Shown here one piece after another: positions 40,261 through 50,749 of a stretch of DNA of 64,000 bases. The stretch is from Sitta carolinensis. Its lineage: Eukaryota; Chordata; Aves; Passeriformes; Sittidae. Below the pieces are notes generated by a model. The model had not been told where the DNA came from. It saw only the letters and a program-made list of their open reading frames with translations, and ran no database searches. Location: contig CM063288.1 of assembly GCA_032173965.1 (NCBI GenBank), positions 18,201,501 to 18,265,500 of the forward strand, written 5' to 3'. Position numbers and translations under genes: made by a program. Within the stretch, counting starts at the first letter, position 1. Each line of letters begins with the position of its first letter.

Positions 40261-40460
40261 CTGATTGAAAGAGAATGAAAAATCACTGCAAAGCCCAGCA
40301 TCCAAAAATAATGTAATATATGTCTCCTCCTGAAACAGTCCAGATTTCCATCCACAAAGCCTTACTAATTGATCATAATTTCTGTATTCTCGGTGGAAAA
40401 TCACAGAGACCTTTCCAGAATCCTCTCTGCTTCTGCCTCCGCTTCCTGTTCTCAGTCACT
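40261..40460 (-). other. SCN3A: Candidate SCN3A non-coding first exon (5' UTR)
   Basis: The minus strand has a strong 5' splice site, AATCAG|GTAAGC, at 40261/40260. It lies about 200 bp downstream of a GC-rich promoter-like region. The SCN3A start-codon exon needs such an upstream non-coding exon. The last 25 exonic bases plus donor match 28 of 30 positions of the equivalent plus-strand donor at 50725-50754. The 12-mer AGAACAGGAAGC occurs in both (40441-40452 and 50527-50538). The right-hand limit, the start site, is a guess. No transcript evidence is available from sequence alone. Confidence 0.6.
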
Positions 40461-40604
40461 CTATGGTACCCAACATATATGAGAAAACAGCGTATTCCGC
40501 GGAGGGGGGCCGGGGAGGGGGATGCAGGGGCGCAGTGACGAGCCCGCAGCACCTGACGTGGCAGCTCCACCTACTGGTGGCGATCCCGAGCGCGGGGCGA
40601 GCGC
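40461..40604 (-). promoter_or_regulatory. SCN3A: Candidate SCN3A core promoter (GC-rich)
   Basis: GC content rises abruptly here beside AT-rich DNA and just upstream of the candidate first exon. Two short blocks are shared with the candidate SCN2A promoter: GCGGAATnCGC (40490-40500) and CCAGnAGGTGGAGC (40564-40577), read on the minus strand. TGACGTGG, a CRE/UPR-like site, lies at 40554-40561 beside the E-box CACCTG. No convincing TATA box is seen. Start sites cannot be placed. Confidence 0.5.
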
Positions 40605-41222
40605 AGCCTCCGCTCCCGCAGCCTCCCCGCCCGCAGCGCTCCCAACCCGCAGCCTCCCCCCGCAGCCTCCCCGCCCGCAGCGCTCCCAACCCGCAGCCTT
40701 CCCGCCCGCAGCGTTCCCAACCCGCAGCCTCCCCAACCCGCAGCCTCCCCAACCCGCAGCCTCCCCCCCAGCCCCACCCGCAGCTTCCCAACCCGCAGCC
40801 TCCCCGCCCGCAGCCTCCCCGCCCGCAGCGTTCCCAACCCGCAGCCTCCCCAACCCGCAGCGCCTCCCAACCCGCAGCCTCCCCAGCCCGCAGCCTCCCC
40901 GCCCGCAGCGTTCCCAACCCGCAGCCTCCCCGCCCGCAGCCTCCCGCCCGCAGCGCTCCCAACCCGCAGCCTCCCCAACCCGCAGCCTCCCAACCCGCAG
41001 CCTCCCCGCCCGCAGCGCTCCCAACCCGCAGCCTCCCGCAGCCCGCCCGCAGCGCTCCCAACCGCAGCCTCCCCGCCCGCAGCTCCAACCCGCAGCCTCC
41101 CCCCGCAGCTCCCCCCGCAGCTTCCCAACCCGCAGCCTCCCCGCCCCAGCGTTCCCAACCCGCAGCCTCCCCGCCCGCAGCGTTCCCAACCCGCAGCCCC
41201 TCCCAACCCGCAGCCTCCAGCT
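40605..41222. repeat. GC-rich minisatellite in the SCN3A promoter region
   Basis: About 0.6 kb of imperfect tandem units alternates CCCAACCCGCAGCCTC (16 nt) and CCCGCCCGCAGCGCT (15 nt), with deletions and joins between them. Because the unit has few stops it gives long spurious frames on both strands (Pro/Ser/Arg/Gln-rich on plus, Gly/Ala/Cys-rich on minus); these are not genes. On the minus strand the array is rich in runs of GGG separated by short loops, a G-quadruplex-prone pattern. Unique GC-rich sequence flanks it on both sides (about 40495-40604 and 41223-41285). Confidence 0.9.
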
Positions 41223-43250
41223 TGCTCTGACCCGCACTGCCAGCGGCTCCGGCAAGCGAGGAGCAGAACAGACCGACTGAAGCACGCTGGCAAAATATCT
41301 TCTTCCAAAAATAATTACATTTAAAAACAGTTGTCCGTATACACTGAGCAGAGCATTTGGTTTTAAATGTGCTGTCTCCTTTAAAATGCATGGAAACGGA
41401 GGAATGTATAAATAACAGAGCACAGACACTGACTGCCTCCCTAACTGGTGTATGCAGAACTTGATAATTATCTTGATACTTTCTTATTCATTAAATACTA
41501 CCATGTATTTTTGGCACCATGTTATGTCTTTCAAGTGTGTAAAATGTACTATGCTTATGCAAAAAGCAAAGCTCAAAGTCTTTCCCTTAGACAGGCTTCC
41601 TGGGCACATGCAAGATTTACATCTGCTTACCTAGGATTCCTCTGGCCATCCTGGGAAGACTTTTTAGAGCAGTGGCTCCAGCACCACCAGCTCCATGGGC
41701 AGCGTATTGAGTGAATAATGTCCTTTGGGCAGCATACCGTTTTGTCCTGCCTGGAAGTCTGAGGAGTGTTGTGTCTGTGGAAAGTGAAGTGCAGAAATGC
41801 TGAGCAGTGTCAGCAAGTGTGAGCAATATAATGATTCACAGCCTTGGGGTAGAGGCCACCACGGATCCCACCTAATTGAAAACCAAGCTACCAGCTTTGT
41901 TCGGTTGTGTGGGATTTAATAAACAAACATGGTTCCACAAAAGAATAGATAAGTATAAGAAGCAATTAATACCTTGCTTTCTTGTAGCTCCTGTAGTTCC
42001 TATAGATGCCTCTTCTGCAGAGCTTAGAAACAGCTTCATTCTCTGTCCCCTGGTCACAGTTCGTTTTGGAATCAAGGACCCCAGGGCAACCAGCACGTAT
42101 CCACCTTGATGGCTCCTACCAAGTCACAACTGCACAAAGCAGTAGGAGTGATGATAACTGCCTTCAACATATGTCCCATATCTCTCATAGCAATAGATAC
42201 CACCTTTTCAGGTAGCATTTATCCTAAAACGTTTGTGTCAATTTGTGAGCAGCCGTTTTGATTTTAGTTACACTTGCTGTGTGCTTGACAGGTACAAACA
42301 CCAAATTCCTGAATCTGGTGGCAGGAAACAGAAATACATTTTCAGGGGATGTATGTATTCTGTATGTAGAGAAGAAGCTCTGTATACTAAGCAAAAGAGA
42401 TGTACCCTCACCTTCAAAATGTTTGGGTTTTGTAAACCTGGGGGATACAGGGACACTTCTGATCATACTGTTTACACAAGTCCCCATTTGCTTCAAAGAG
42501 ATTTTGTGAATGTGAACATATACTGTAGTCCTATTAAATTAAAAAAAAAATTCTCCTTTTTATTTTATTATTATAAACTTCCAGAAGTTTAGAAGGAATC
42601 ATATATATTTAATTAAAAAGTGTTCATTGTCTCTACAGCATAGATTTTGCTTTAAGGGGATTATGTTAATTTTGCAAATCCATGAATGATAAGAAGCTGG
42701 TGTCTGCATTTTAAATTGCTTAGGGACATTTTTTTGCAAGCATATCATGTTTTGGAAATCAAGCCAGTTTTTGAATAGGACTGTCATTTGCTTACATTTC
42801 TTTTAGTTATAATTTTTAATCTTAAAAAAAAATTCCTAGGGGTCTTCGGAAGTTTTCTTTAGAAAGTCTTTGTGTCATTGTCCAAAGGTAATCATCATCA
42901 GAGTTAAAGGGGAGTAATACATGTTGAATCTCTTTCTCCTGGAAAAACAAAGAAATGTGAATCTAAATAAAAAACTATTTCAACTTTGTTAAAAATTATG
43001 AAGTCCTTAATACTAGCTGCGTAATTCCAACAGAAATAGGTATATGAATAAGTTTTGAACCTGAGCTGGTTCAGAGATTTGATTCTTTGTTAAGTTTTAC
43101 AAGAGTGTAGTCTTAGAATAGCTAATTTTTGTGAACTAATGTTACACAAGATGATTAGATAAACGTCAAATTACTAGAGAATCCCAGTCCTGCTTTTTTG
43201 TGGTAAATATTTTTATATTTATAGCAATCTTCTGCCAGTTGACACAATGT

Positions 43251-43253
43251 ATT

Positions 43254-43302
<49 letters not shown>

Positions 43303-43319
43303 ATAATATTTATATATAT
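43251..43319. repeat. (TA)n microsatellite, interrupted
   Basis: About 69 bp of TA/AT dinucleotides with small interruptions (TAATA), able to form cruciforms. It lies in intergenic DNA just left of a CR1 fragment. Confidence 0.95.
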
Positions 43320-43484
43320 GTCTATACCAAGATGGTCTTCTCATAGGTGTAGGTGTGCTACTAGAGAAATGTCACTGATACAAAGAGTTCAATTATCAAA
43401 CTTCACATTAAAAGAATCCAGAAAATCTAGGGTTTGTTTGTAGAAATGTTCATGCCACACAAAGTCATGGTAAATGTTCATCTA

Positions 43485-43882
43485 CAGAATCACAGAATGG
43501 TTGTGTTGGAAGGGGCCTCTGGAAATCATATAATTCAACATCTCTGCCAAAGCAGGCTCACCTAGAGCAAGTTGCAGGATCACATACAGCTGGGCTTTGA
43601 ATATCTCCAGGCAATGGGACTCCATAGCCTCTCAAGGCAATCTGTTCCAGTGCTCTGTCACACTCAAAGTCAAGAAGTTCCTCCTCACGTTCAGATAGAA
43701 CTTCCTGTGTTTCAGTTTGTGTCCACTGTGCCATGTCCTGTTGTTGGGTACCATTGGAAAGAGTCTGGTCTCATCTTCTTTACATTTGTCCTTAAGATAA
43801 TGTCTGCACTGATAAGATCCCCTCTCAGTCATCTCTCCTCCAGGCTAACCAGGCCCAGATCATACATAGCTCATGTACAGCC
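43485..43882 (-). mobile_element. CR1 LINE fragment, 3' end, in the SCN3A-SCN2A intergenic region
   Basis: The sequence starts CAGAATCACAGAATGG on plus, the reverse complement of a CR1 3' end. It continues with CR1-like segments such as CTGTTCCAGTGCTCTGTCA and AAGAAGTTCCTCCTCA. A short minus-strand frame keeps ORF2-like residues (LNVRRNFLTL, EHWNRLP). The right-hand boundary is approximate because homology fades. Confidence 0.9.
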
Positions 43883-46800
43883 TATATTCTTTAATCATGT
43901 ACAGACTTTGAATAATGTTCTTAAGAACTTTAAAATCTATCAGTGGAACAACAGGGCACAAACAAATAGCTATATACATTTATAATATAAATGCATCAAA
44001 CCATCTATATGGAACAACTCCCCCCAACCCCCTGAATTTTTAAATATGAAAATTTCATTTAAAAAAATTGTCTATATAAAATGTATATATGTGATACATA
44101 GTATATATACAAAATCTCTCTTCTCCCTTTCCTCTGCCTCTCTAGATCCCACTGCCAGATCTGAAAATCAGAAGTAGCCATTCAAAAGAAAACAAATAAG
44201 CTGCTTTGACAAAAGCAATTTATAACAATTCCAGCCTGACACTTGTTTGAATTTAAATTATGATTACAACTTTTAATGAATCATCACTAAAAGTTCAATT
44301 CAGAAATTACATTTAGGAATGTAACTTGAAAAGCCCTGACATTTCTAAATAATCTGTCTGGGAATCTTGCCCCAGGTGCAGTTTTGCTCCCAGTAAAAAC
44401 TGAATAAATGCAAAGCTATCCAGTCACTTTTAACTAAACAGCCGAAATACAAATGTTGAAATATTTTAGTTCCAAAGAGAAAAGTAATTTTGAAGTGTTA
44501 AATATGAATGAACACAGCCCCTGTATGGGGTTTCATAAGGGCAACCCCTGTACATAGCTCACATGTAAGTTTTCAGCAATTAAGTCACCAACTTGTTTTA
44601 ACGTCAAATATTTTATTTGATGAATACAATTATTTTTGACAACAATTCCCCTTAGTAATTCTCAGGCACTTTTGTGAACTAATGTACTTAAAGGCACCAA
44701 AATATAAAACATGATAACTATTCCTTCAACTACTTACCTTTTGAAAGAGATCAAAATTGCAGTGTTTAAATAAGTGTAATGAACTTGACTTAATTCAAGT
44801 TCAACACTGGCTGATATAAGTGTATAAATCTCTAGTTTCTCTCTTTTTTTTTTTGTTTTTTCTCCTTTTATTCCTAGTGTGCCAAATCAAAAAACCACCC
44901 TGCTTTTAATAAACTTTGTACCAGTTTTTCAACTAATAATTTGCACTTTTAATTGAGTATCTATTTAACAGGCCATAGAGCATACTATATGAAAATTATC
45001 TTCTTTAAATTATTCATAACATAATAATAAAGATATATGATCAGCAATCTGTACTTTATTGGTTATAGATTTTAATAATAACAAAATTATTTTAACATTA
45101 TGTTATTAAATAATAGTTAAACCCCTCCAACTTTTGTAGAACAGCCAATAAGAAGTCTATTCACAAATGGACTCCTTTGTGATAATTCCATTCATGAAGT
45201 AAAAATGAAGTAAAAATAAGTCACAAAACATGAAACAACCACCTTCCATATGTCCTTCAGTACTTCGAAAATATTGATCTCAGGTTACAAGTTTCCTGTC
45301 ATTCAGATGAACTACAATCACAATCATAAGATTATAATGAGCTGAACAAAATGTACACAACAATCATAGCTTAAAATGTTCACTTTATAAATGCACATAC
45401 TCTGTTCATATATTTAAAAAGTAGGACTCTTGAATATCTACATTTTGAAGAAATAAAATCATTGTATGAAACTGATGTCTAAGTTCAAGATAATTACCAA
45501 ACAATAATAAAATAACAGATCAATAAAAAATTGTTCTTATGCCAGTGATCCTCAAGGTAGAGGTGGGCCTAGGTGCATCACAGGTGCATCACACTACTGG
45601 TCTTCAGGAGCTTCACAGCCAACCTCACTTGGCACTCTTCACTACTCAGTGAGAAATTTGGTGAAAAGTTCCATAGGTTAACTGGAAAGATGTAGCTTTC
45701 CCATCATATATGTTCTAGACATTTCTATCCTCTAGTATGTATTAGGCACTGTATCTGCTGCCACTGCAGAAGCAGTTTATAAATTTCCACGTGCTAGAAG
45801 CAGTATTTCCTGTAATCTTGCTAATCTTGCTTGATTGGAGTTTTTTTGGGTTTTTTTTTATTTTTTCTATTTCATCACAACACAAAAGAATCATACAAGG
45901 CAACTAATTTATTAGGAAACATGTTTATTGCATGACATATGCCTCAAGAACTTACAGATATCCGGTCAAACAGGTTAGGAGGATTCTGAAAAATACTAGA
46001 TATTTATGTGAGTAATAAAAGTTTGAACAGGGAACAGGCACTGACTCAGGTAATAAGGGTTCAATATCTAAGGCTCACAGTACAGTCTTCTTGTGTAACT
46101 TCCAGAACTTAATGTATATATGTATCTCAGTTCCCCTCCTATGAAATGGAAATAATTCCTGATGTCACAAGGGGTTATAGGAATAAATTTATTTTGTTAG
46201 ACAACAAAGCTGTAGAAATCAAGAGTGAAGAAATATTTTTGTTATTCCTTTTAATGTCCAAAGAGGCCAGCCAGGCCTAGAAATCTATTATTTCAAGCAC
46301 CACATGTTCACAGGACATGGACCATGTTCAGAAGGATCTAACATATATATGACAAGACCAATAAACAAAGATGAAATGAAAGCAATCGATTTCAGAGTGA
46401 ACAAATACAATTTAAGGTAGGCAGATTTTAAGAGGTGGAGAAATGAATTAAATGATACCTCAGCAACAAGTGCACTAGTGTGCTCTCAGAGCTAGTAACA
46501 AAATCTAATAATGTTCTCCCAGGACACCTATAAACAGAGATTGCATTCATATGTTTTCATTCCATTTATTGCTACTGAGTCATGTGGTTTAATTGGTCAG
46601 ATGAAGGGTAATCATCACTTGGAGAGAGGGGAGGTTTTGTTAAGCAAACCTCAAGTTATGATTTATTTATTTGCTAGTCTTTAAAAGCTGGAATGCCTAG
46701 AATAATTGCTCTGTTTAATAACATATGCTTGCTGAGTCGATTTGGCTTTAGAAAATTTCTCTGCATCTCATAGTACATGTAGTAGTTATCTGCACTAAAA

Positions 46801-47663
46801 ATAGTACCTTTATAGCTAAACTATGAAAATATATTACATTGAGAGAGATGACAAAACATTTCAAACAATTGAATATAGCATGTTAAAGAAAAGTAATTGT
46901 ACATTGATCTGCTTTTGGCCAAGAATGATAAGAATACAGAACATGTAAACTGTTGCACTGAATTGTAAAGTCCAGGCATAGAATGTCACAGAGAGCAAAG
47001 ATGGAAATGATAGTTCTTTCAAAAACCTTTGTACTTATTCCTTGTCAAATCTGTATCCACCATTAGTCATTAAAAGGGACTTCAGAGTTAGCCCCAGGGA
47101 GCAAAGAAATTACTGGCTTTAAAGTTTGAAAATACTATAAATGTGATATAAAATAGTCCCTTCTTCAAAAGTAGCTACCAAGACCAAAGAGTTTTCATTA
47201 CGGAGAAAAATGTTCAGATATCTTAAATTCCAAAGCTTTTATTTTTTCAGGCAGAGGTAGAGTCTGGCAGCCTGAACTAATCCACCTCAGATGCAAAGAT
47301 TTTAGATCTGAAAGAAATATAAAAAAAATCAAGGATTGCTGATGGTTAGTAATCACTAAAGTGGTTTCTCTTAAAGTAACTGGAACTGGGAAGGGAATAT
47401 ACTTCATATTTAGAATAACATTAAAGTTCAATTCACTTCAATGAGTAATTTGCAAAGGTGACTCTCGGACATTAAAGGCAATAATAATGGGCTTTATGAT
47501 TTAATAAGAACAAAACAAAGGCTAGTAATTTTTGATCGAGATTAATTTATGTCTTTTTAAAGGATGACACATCAATAAACCACTGTTCAGTCTGCAAATC
47601 TGTCTTTTGCCTTAGCAATTTACAGACTTAGGTCTAGAGTTTGATAGTTAAGAGACTTGTGGA

Positions 47664-47665
<2 letters not shown>

Positions 47666-47692
<27 letters not shown>
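47666..47692. repeat. Poly-A tract, 27 bases
   Basis: An uninterrupted run of A in the intergenic region. No retroposon body is recognisable beside it. Confidence 0.95.
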
Positions 47693-47694
<2 letters not shown>

Positions 47695-48959
47695 TAAAAT
47701 GGAAAAGGAAGAGTTCTACATATGTGAAACAGCTATTTCTTTGAGGCATGTAAACGACAGGCGTAGATAAGTGTCTGTTGGCCAGAATAGCTCCAAGCAT
47801 TGCTCCTTAAGCTAAACATCCCATGTGCTATGGAAACTGGAGTTTGACCTTTTGCTCCATCTCTTCTGGGCAAATTTTTTTGCATGATTTAATAGAATGG
47901 TTATTTTTTTATGCAGATGACTGTTAGCCATGCTCTAAGAGGCAAAGAGAAATTTCTGGTAGAAATGAGCTCTATCAGCGTGGTTGAATAAGCAGAGAGA
48001 TTCTTCCAGCTATCCTAGTTTTAGGATACTTGAAAAAAATCAGAAAATGAGATTTGTTCAATGCATATTTATTTTCATTCCTATGTAGTTCCTATAATTA
48101 CTATTAAAATGATTAATGAAACCATGAATAAATCATGTTTGTAGGTGTTGTTGGTCAGCTCTGAGAGATTTGCTAGGATCTCTCTGGATGTCTTCTGAAA
48201 TTTCATAGAGAAACTCTTTACTTTCTCACAGACATGTAATTGTTAGAAAGTATGTGATACATTTTGAAAAATCCAGTTTTTATGGAAAATAAAAACTTAG
48301 AAAACTCCTGAGGATCTCAGCAATTAAGTCTATTGTCTTTTATTTACTGTGGCATTTCATGTGGTATATGTGAGATCTTATCATATCTCATTTCACTGAA
48401 GATAGAGAAAATCAAATCTCACTTTGCCAATGAACTTTACCACTAAAATGTAATTGCCATATACCTACAGATTATAGAAGTGAGAAGTGAGTGGAAGGAT
48501 TAAGATTACTGAATAATGGCTTCTCTGAGTTTGTGTATATTTTTTATAATGCAGCAGTAAATTCATGTTTATTACCAGTACACCTTTAACTAAATTGCTA
48601 CTCTATTGCAAAGAATGACATATTAGTGTTATTATAAGTAATAAAGTTTCATATAATTTCCAGATTTCTTGTAACAGTTTTATCTTGCTTTTAATATTAC
48701 AGATTTTATTAATTTAAATTATACTTAATTTTTTTTTAGATAGAATAAAAGTTCTTAGTTTATGAAGTTGAATTAATACTAAAAACTTTAATATTACTTA
48801 CTGTAATGAAATTATAATTTTGCGAAAAATAAATTTTAAAAAGTTACTTTAGAATTAGGCTTTCGAATATCAGCTTCAGCATTTTTGGCCTCAAGTAAAC
48901 CTATGTGAATTCATGCTATATTTCCATATTTGCACAAAGTATTCAAAGTCCATTCCTAA

Positions 48960-49110
48960 GCGCCTCTCGCTGCGTGCCCTACTGGGCAGTGCGGGCCAGG
49001 GCAGCAGCGGCCGGGGAGCGGGGCCGCGCTCCAGCACCGCGGACAGCACCGGCTGGGGCAGCGCGGGCGGCGCTTCGCACGGAAACCCCGCACCAGCAGA
49101 AGTTCTGTAT
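48960..49110. promoter_or_regulatory. Small GC-rich, CpG-rich island between the two sodium channel promoters
   Basis: An isolated block of about 150 bp with many CpGs sits in very AT-rich sequence. It holds an RE1/NRSE-like element at 49030-49050. There is no credible coding frame. It lies about 1.3 kb upstream of the candidate SCN2A promoter and 8 kb from the SCN3A one, consistent with a shared regulatory element. A start site for another transcript cannot be excluded. Confidence 0.6.
49030..49050 (+). promoter_or_regulatory. RE1/NRSE element, candidate REST (NRSF) binding site
   Basis: The 21-mer reads TCCAGCACC-GC-GGACAGCACC. It matches the RE1 consensus TTYAGCACC-NN-GGACAGNGCC at 19 of 21 positions, differing at positions 2 and 19, with both half-sites at canonical spacing. 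REST represses neuronal genes in non-neuronal cells. It was identified through the RE1 about 1 kb upstream of the rat type II sodium channel gene Scn2a, whose element also ends GGACAGCACC as I recall. Position and sequence both suggest the orthologous silencer. Confidence 0.8.
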
Positions 49111-49969
49111 AAAGTAGTATTTTAAGGAAAAAAAAAAAATATCCTTAAAGTCAAACTAGAGCTCATTTTTGGTGACAACAAGATTTCTAAGATGCTCAGC
49201 CCATGCTCACACAATAGGTGTTTTGACCTATTATCATCGCTGCTTGTGCTATTTTAGTATTTTGGAGTCCTTTCAGGGTCCAAGATCCCATTGTAGGGCT
49301 TGAACAAGCATGAAAATGGATCATTTTCCTGGGACACTCCAAGGCTTTGGGATAGCCGTGATGAATGGTTTAAACTGACACAAATATCCATCTTTACTCA
49401 AATGGACTCTCTCTTCAGCTACTCCTCGTGTTGACAACACTGATTTTTGTGATGATTTAGATCATAGATCCTAATAATAAAGTCCATGGTTTTCATCTAG
49501 AGCCATTCTTAGTTAACTTTGCACTTTTTCCTCCCCCAGGCCCCATGTTTTGCTGTGATTAAATTTTCCTCCACAGCTGAGAATTGCTGAGCCAACCCCA
49601 CATGCAGGTGGCTGCTAGCTGTGTGATGTGACAGAGCAGGTGTACGCGATAGAAATAGAAGATAAAAGTAGAAACAGTCAGCTCCGCAGCATTCCAGTAT
49701 AAGGTATCCTTTAGTAACACTAAATCCAACACTGCTATTATAGGAATTGTGGCTAGAGACAACTGGGGTGTGGCTGTCAATTTGTACATTAGTCTTTTAC
49801 AACTAATAGTATCCAGAATACCAAAGATCAGATCTAAGATTCAATAAAATGCAATGGAGACTTGGATTAAAGTAAGTAAAATAGATCACCCTAAAAACTC
49901 TTTATTGAGCAATAATGTAATAGTCCTGGCTACATCCAGGCATCCATTCCTTCTGTCTTACTTAAGAAC

Positions 49970-49995
49970 TTTTTTTTTTTTTTTTTTTTTTTTTT
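49970..49995. repeat. Poly-T tract, 26 bases
   Basis: An uninterrupted T run about 300 bp upstream of the candidate SCN2A promoter. Long poly(dA:dT) tracts disfavour nucleosomes and often flank promoters, so a structural role is possible. Confidence 0.95.
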
Positions 49996-50280
49996 CCTTC
50001 TGGCTTTCAATAAATATATAAATGTTATTTGTGTTTTGCAGGATCAATAATCAAAGGGAAAAACCAGCATTCTTATTTTCTGCTAATCAGTAGTGGAGAG
50101 TTCTGCATAAAGAATGATCTCTTTATTTCTAAACAGAACATGCATTAGTACATAGAAAAATAAAGATATCAGGCAGAACCTTGAGTTTTCTGCAGTTACG
50201 TGTACACTAATACATTCAAATACTTACCTCATTATAAAAAAATTTTTTTAAAAAATCATACTGTGTTCTTTAAATGTCAA

Positions 50281-50480
50281 GCCAGTTTTCAGGAATCGGT
50301 AAGCGCTGCTCCGTGTTCCGGCATTTAAGGCTGTGCGCTGGAGGTAACGCGGCGCACAGGCTTTGCGGGCAGGGTGTGCGGGCTCCGGCGCGCTCGGTCC
50401 TGCCAGGAGGTGGAGCCAGCGCGGAATCCGCCACCGCTTCGTTTCCTCCCTCTCCGCTCTCCCCCCCCCTTTTTTTCCCT
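50281..50480 (+). promoter_or_regulatory. SCN2A: Candidate SCN2A promoter (GC-rich)
   Basis: About 200 bp of CpG-rich sequence rises out of AT-rich DNA and precedes a strong plus-strand donor at 50749. It shares CCAGnAGGTGGAGC (50403-50416) and GCGGAATnCGC (50421-50431) with the SCN3A promoter, in the same order. It is followed by a pyrimidine tract (about 50440-50480) and the CCAAT-type motif AACCAAT (about 50485). By position, head-to-head with SCN3A and downstream of the RE1, it is the expected place for SCN2A. Confidence 0.5.
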
Positions 50481-50749
50481 CACAACCAATTTTCTGATCG
50501 ATGCTGGGATTCAAGGAGTGAATCTCAGAACAGGAAGCAGGCGAAGAGACTAGAGAATACTGCAGAGGTTCCTTTGTTGCTTTTATGGGGAGGTTCTTCA
50601 TTTCTTTCCTTTTTCATTTCAGTGAAATCAAGAGTTTACAAGCTTCTTTGCCCAGGAACCTGTACCTGCAGTAGAAGGAGCCTCTCACCATCTATCTACA
50701 AGTGTATGGATATTTCTTATGCTATGATTTTTAATTCTCTTTTAATCAG
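50481..50749 (+). other. SCN2A: Candidate SCN2A non-coding first exon (5' UTR)
   Basis: The region ends in a consensus 5' splice site, AATCAG|GTAAGA, and shares the block AGAACAGGAAGC and the donor-proximal 25 bases with the candidate SCN3A first exon. The distance from shared block to donor is similar in both (222 versus 191 bp). A tttcatttcag acceptor-like site at about 50622 leaves open a shorter internal exon, 50623-50749. A 159-codon open frame crosses this region but resembles no protein I know and runs into the intron, so I treat the exon as untranslated. The SCN2A coding start would be right of the window. Confidence 0.5.

Larger units (their letters stand above)
41286..48959. other. 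Intergenic region between SCN3A and SCN2A promoters
   Basis: AT-rich DNA with a (TA)n tract, one CR1 fragment, a poly-A tract and a perfect 11-bp tandem duplication (AGGTGCATCAC at 45571-45592). A weak minus-strand exon candidate at 41631-41774 is noted among the findings. No protein-coding gene is recognised. Confidence 0.7.

Noticed and set aside
40564..40583. CCTACTGGTGGCG in the SCN3A promoter, considered as a CTCF site
   Set aside because: It shares the TGGC-type core, but several consensus positions mismatch. It also falls within a block shared with the SCN2A promoter that is better explained by paralogy.
40456..41429. Long open frames of 245-322 codons on both strands
   Set aside because: They are translations of the GC-rich minisatellite in several frames, with monotonous Gly/Ala/Cys or Pro/Ser/Arg content, and resemble no protein.
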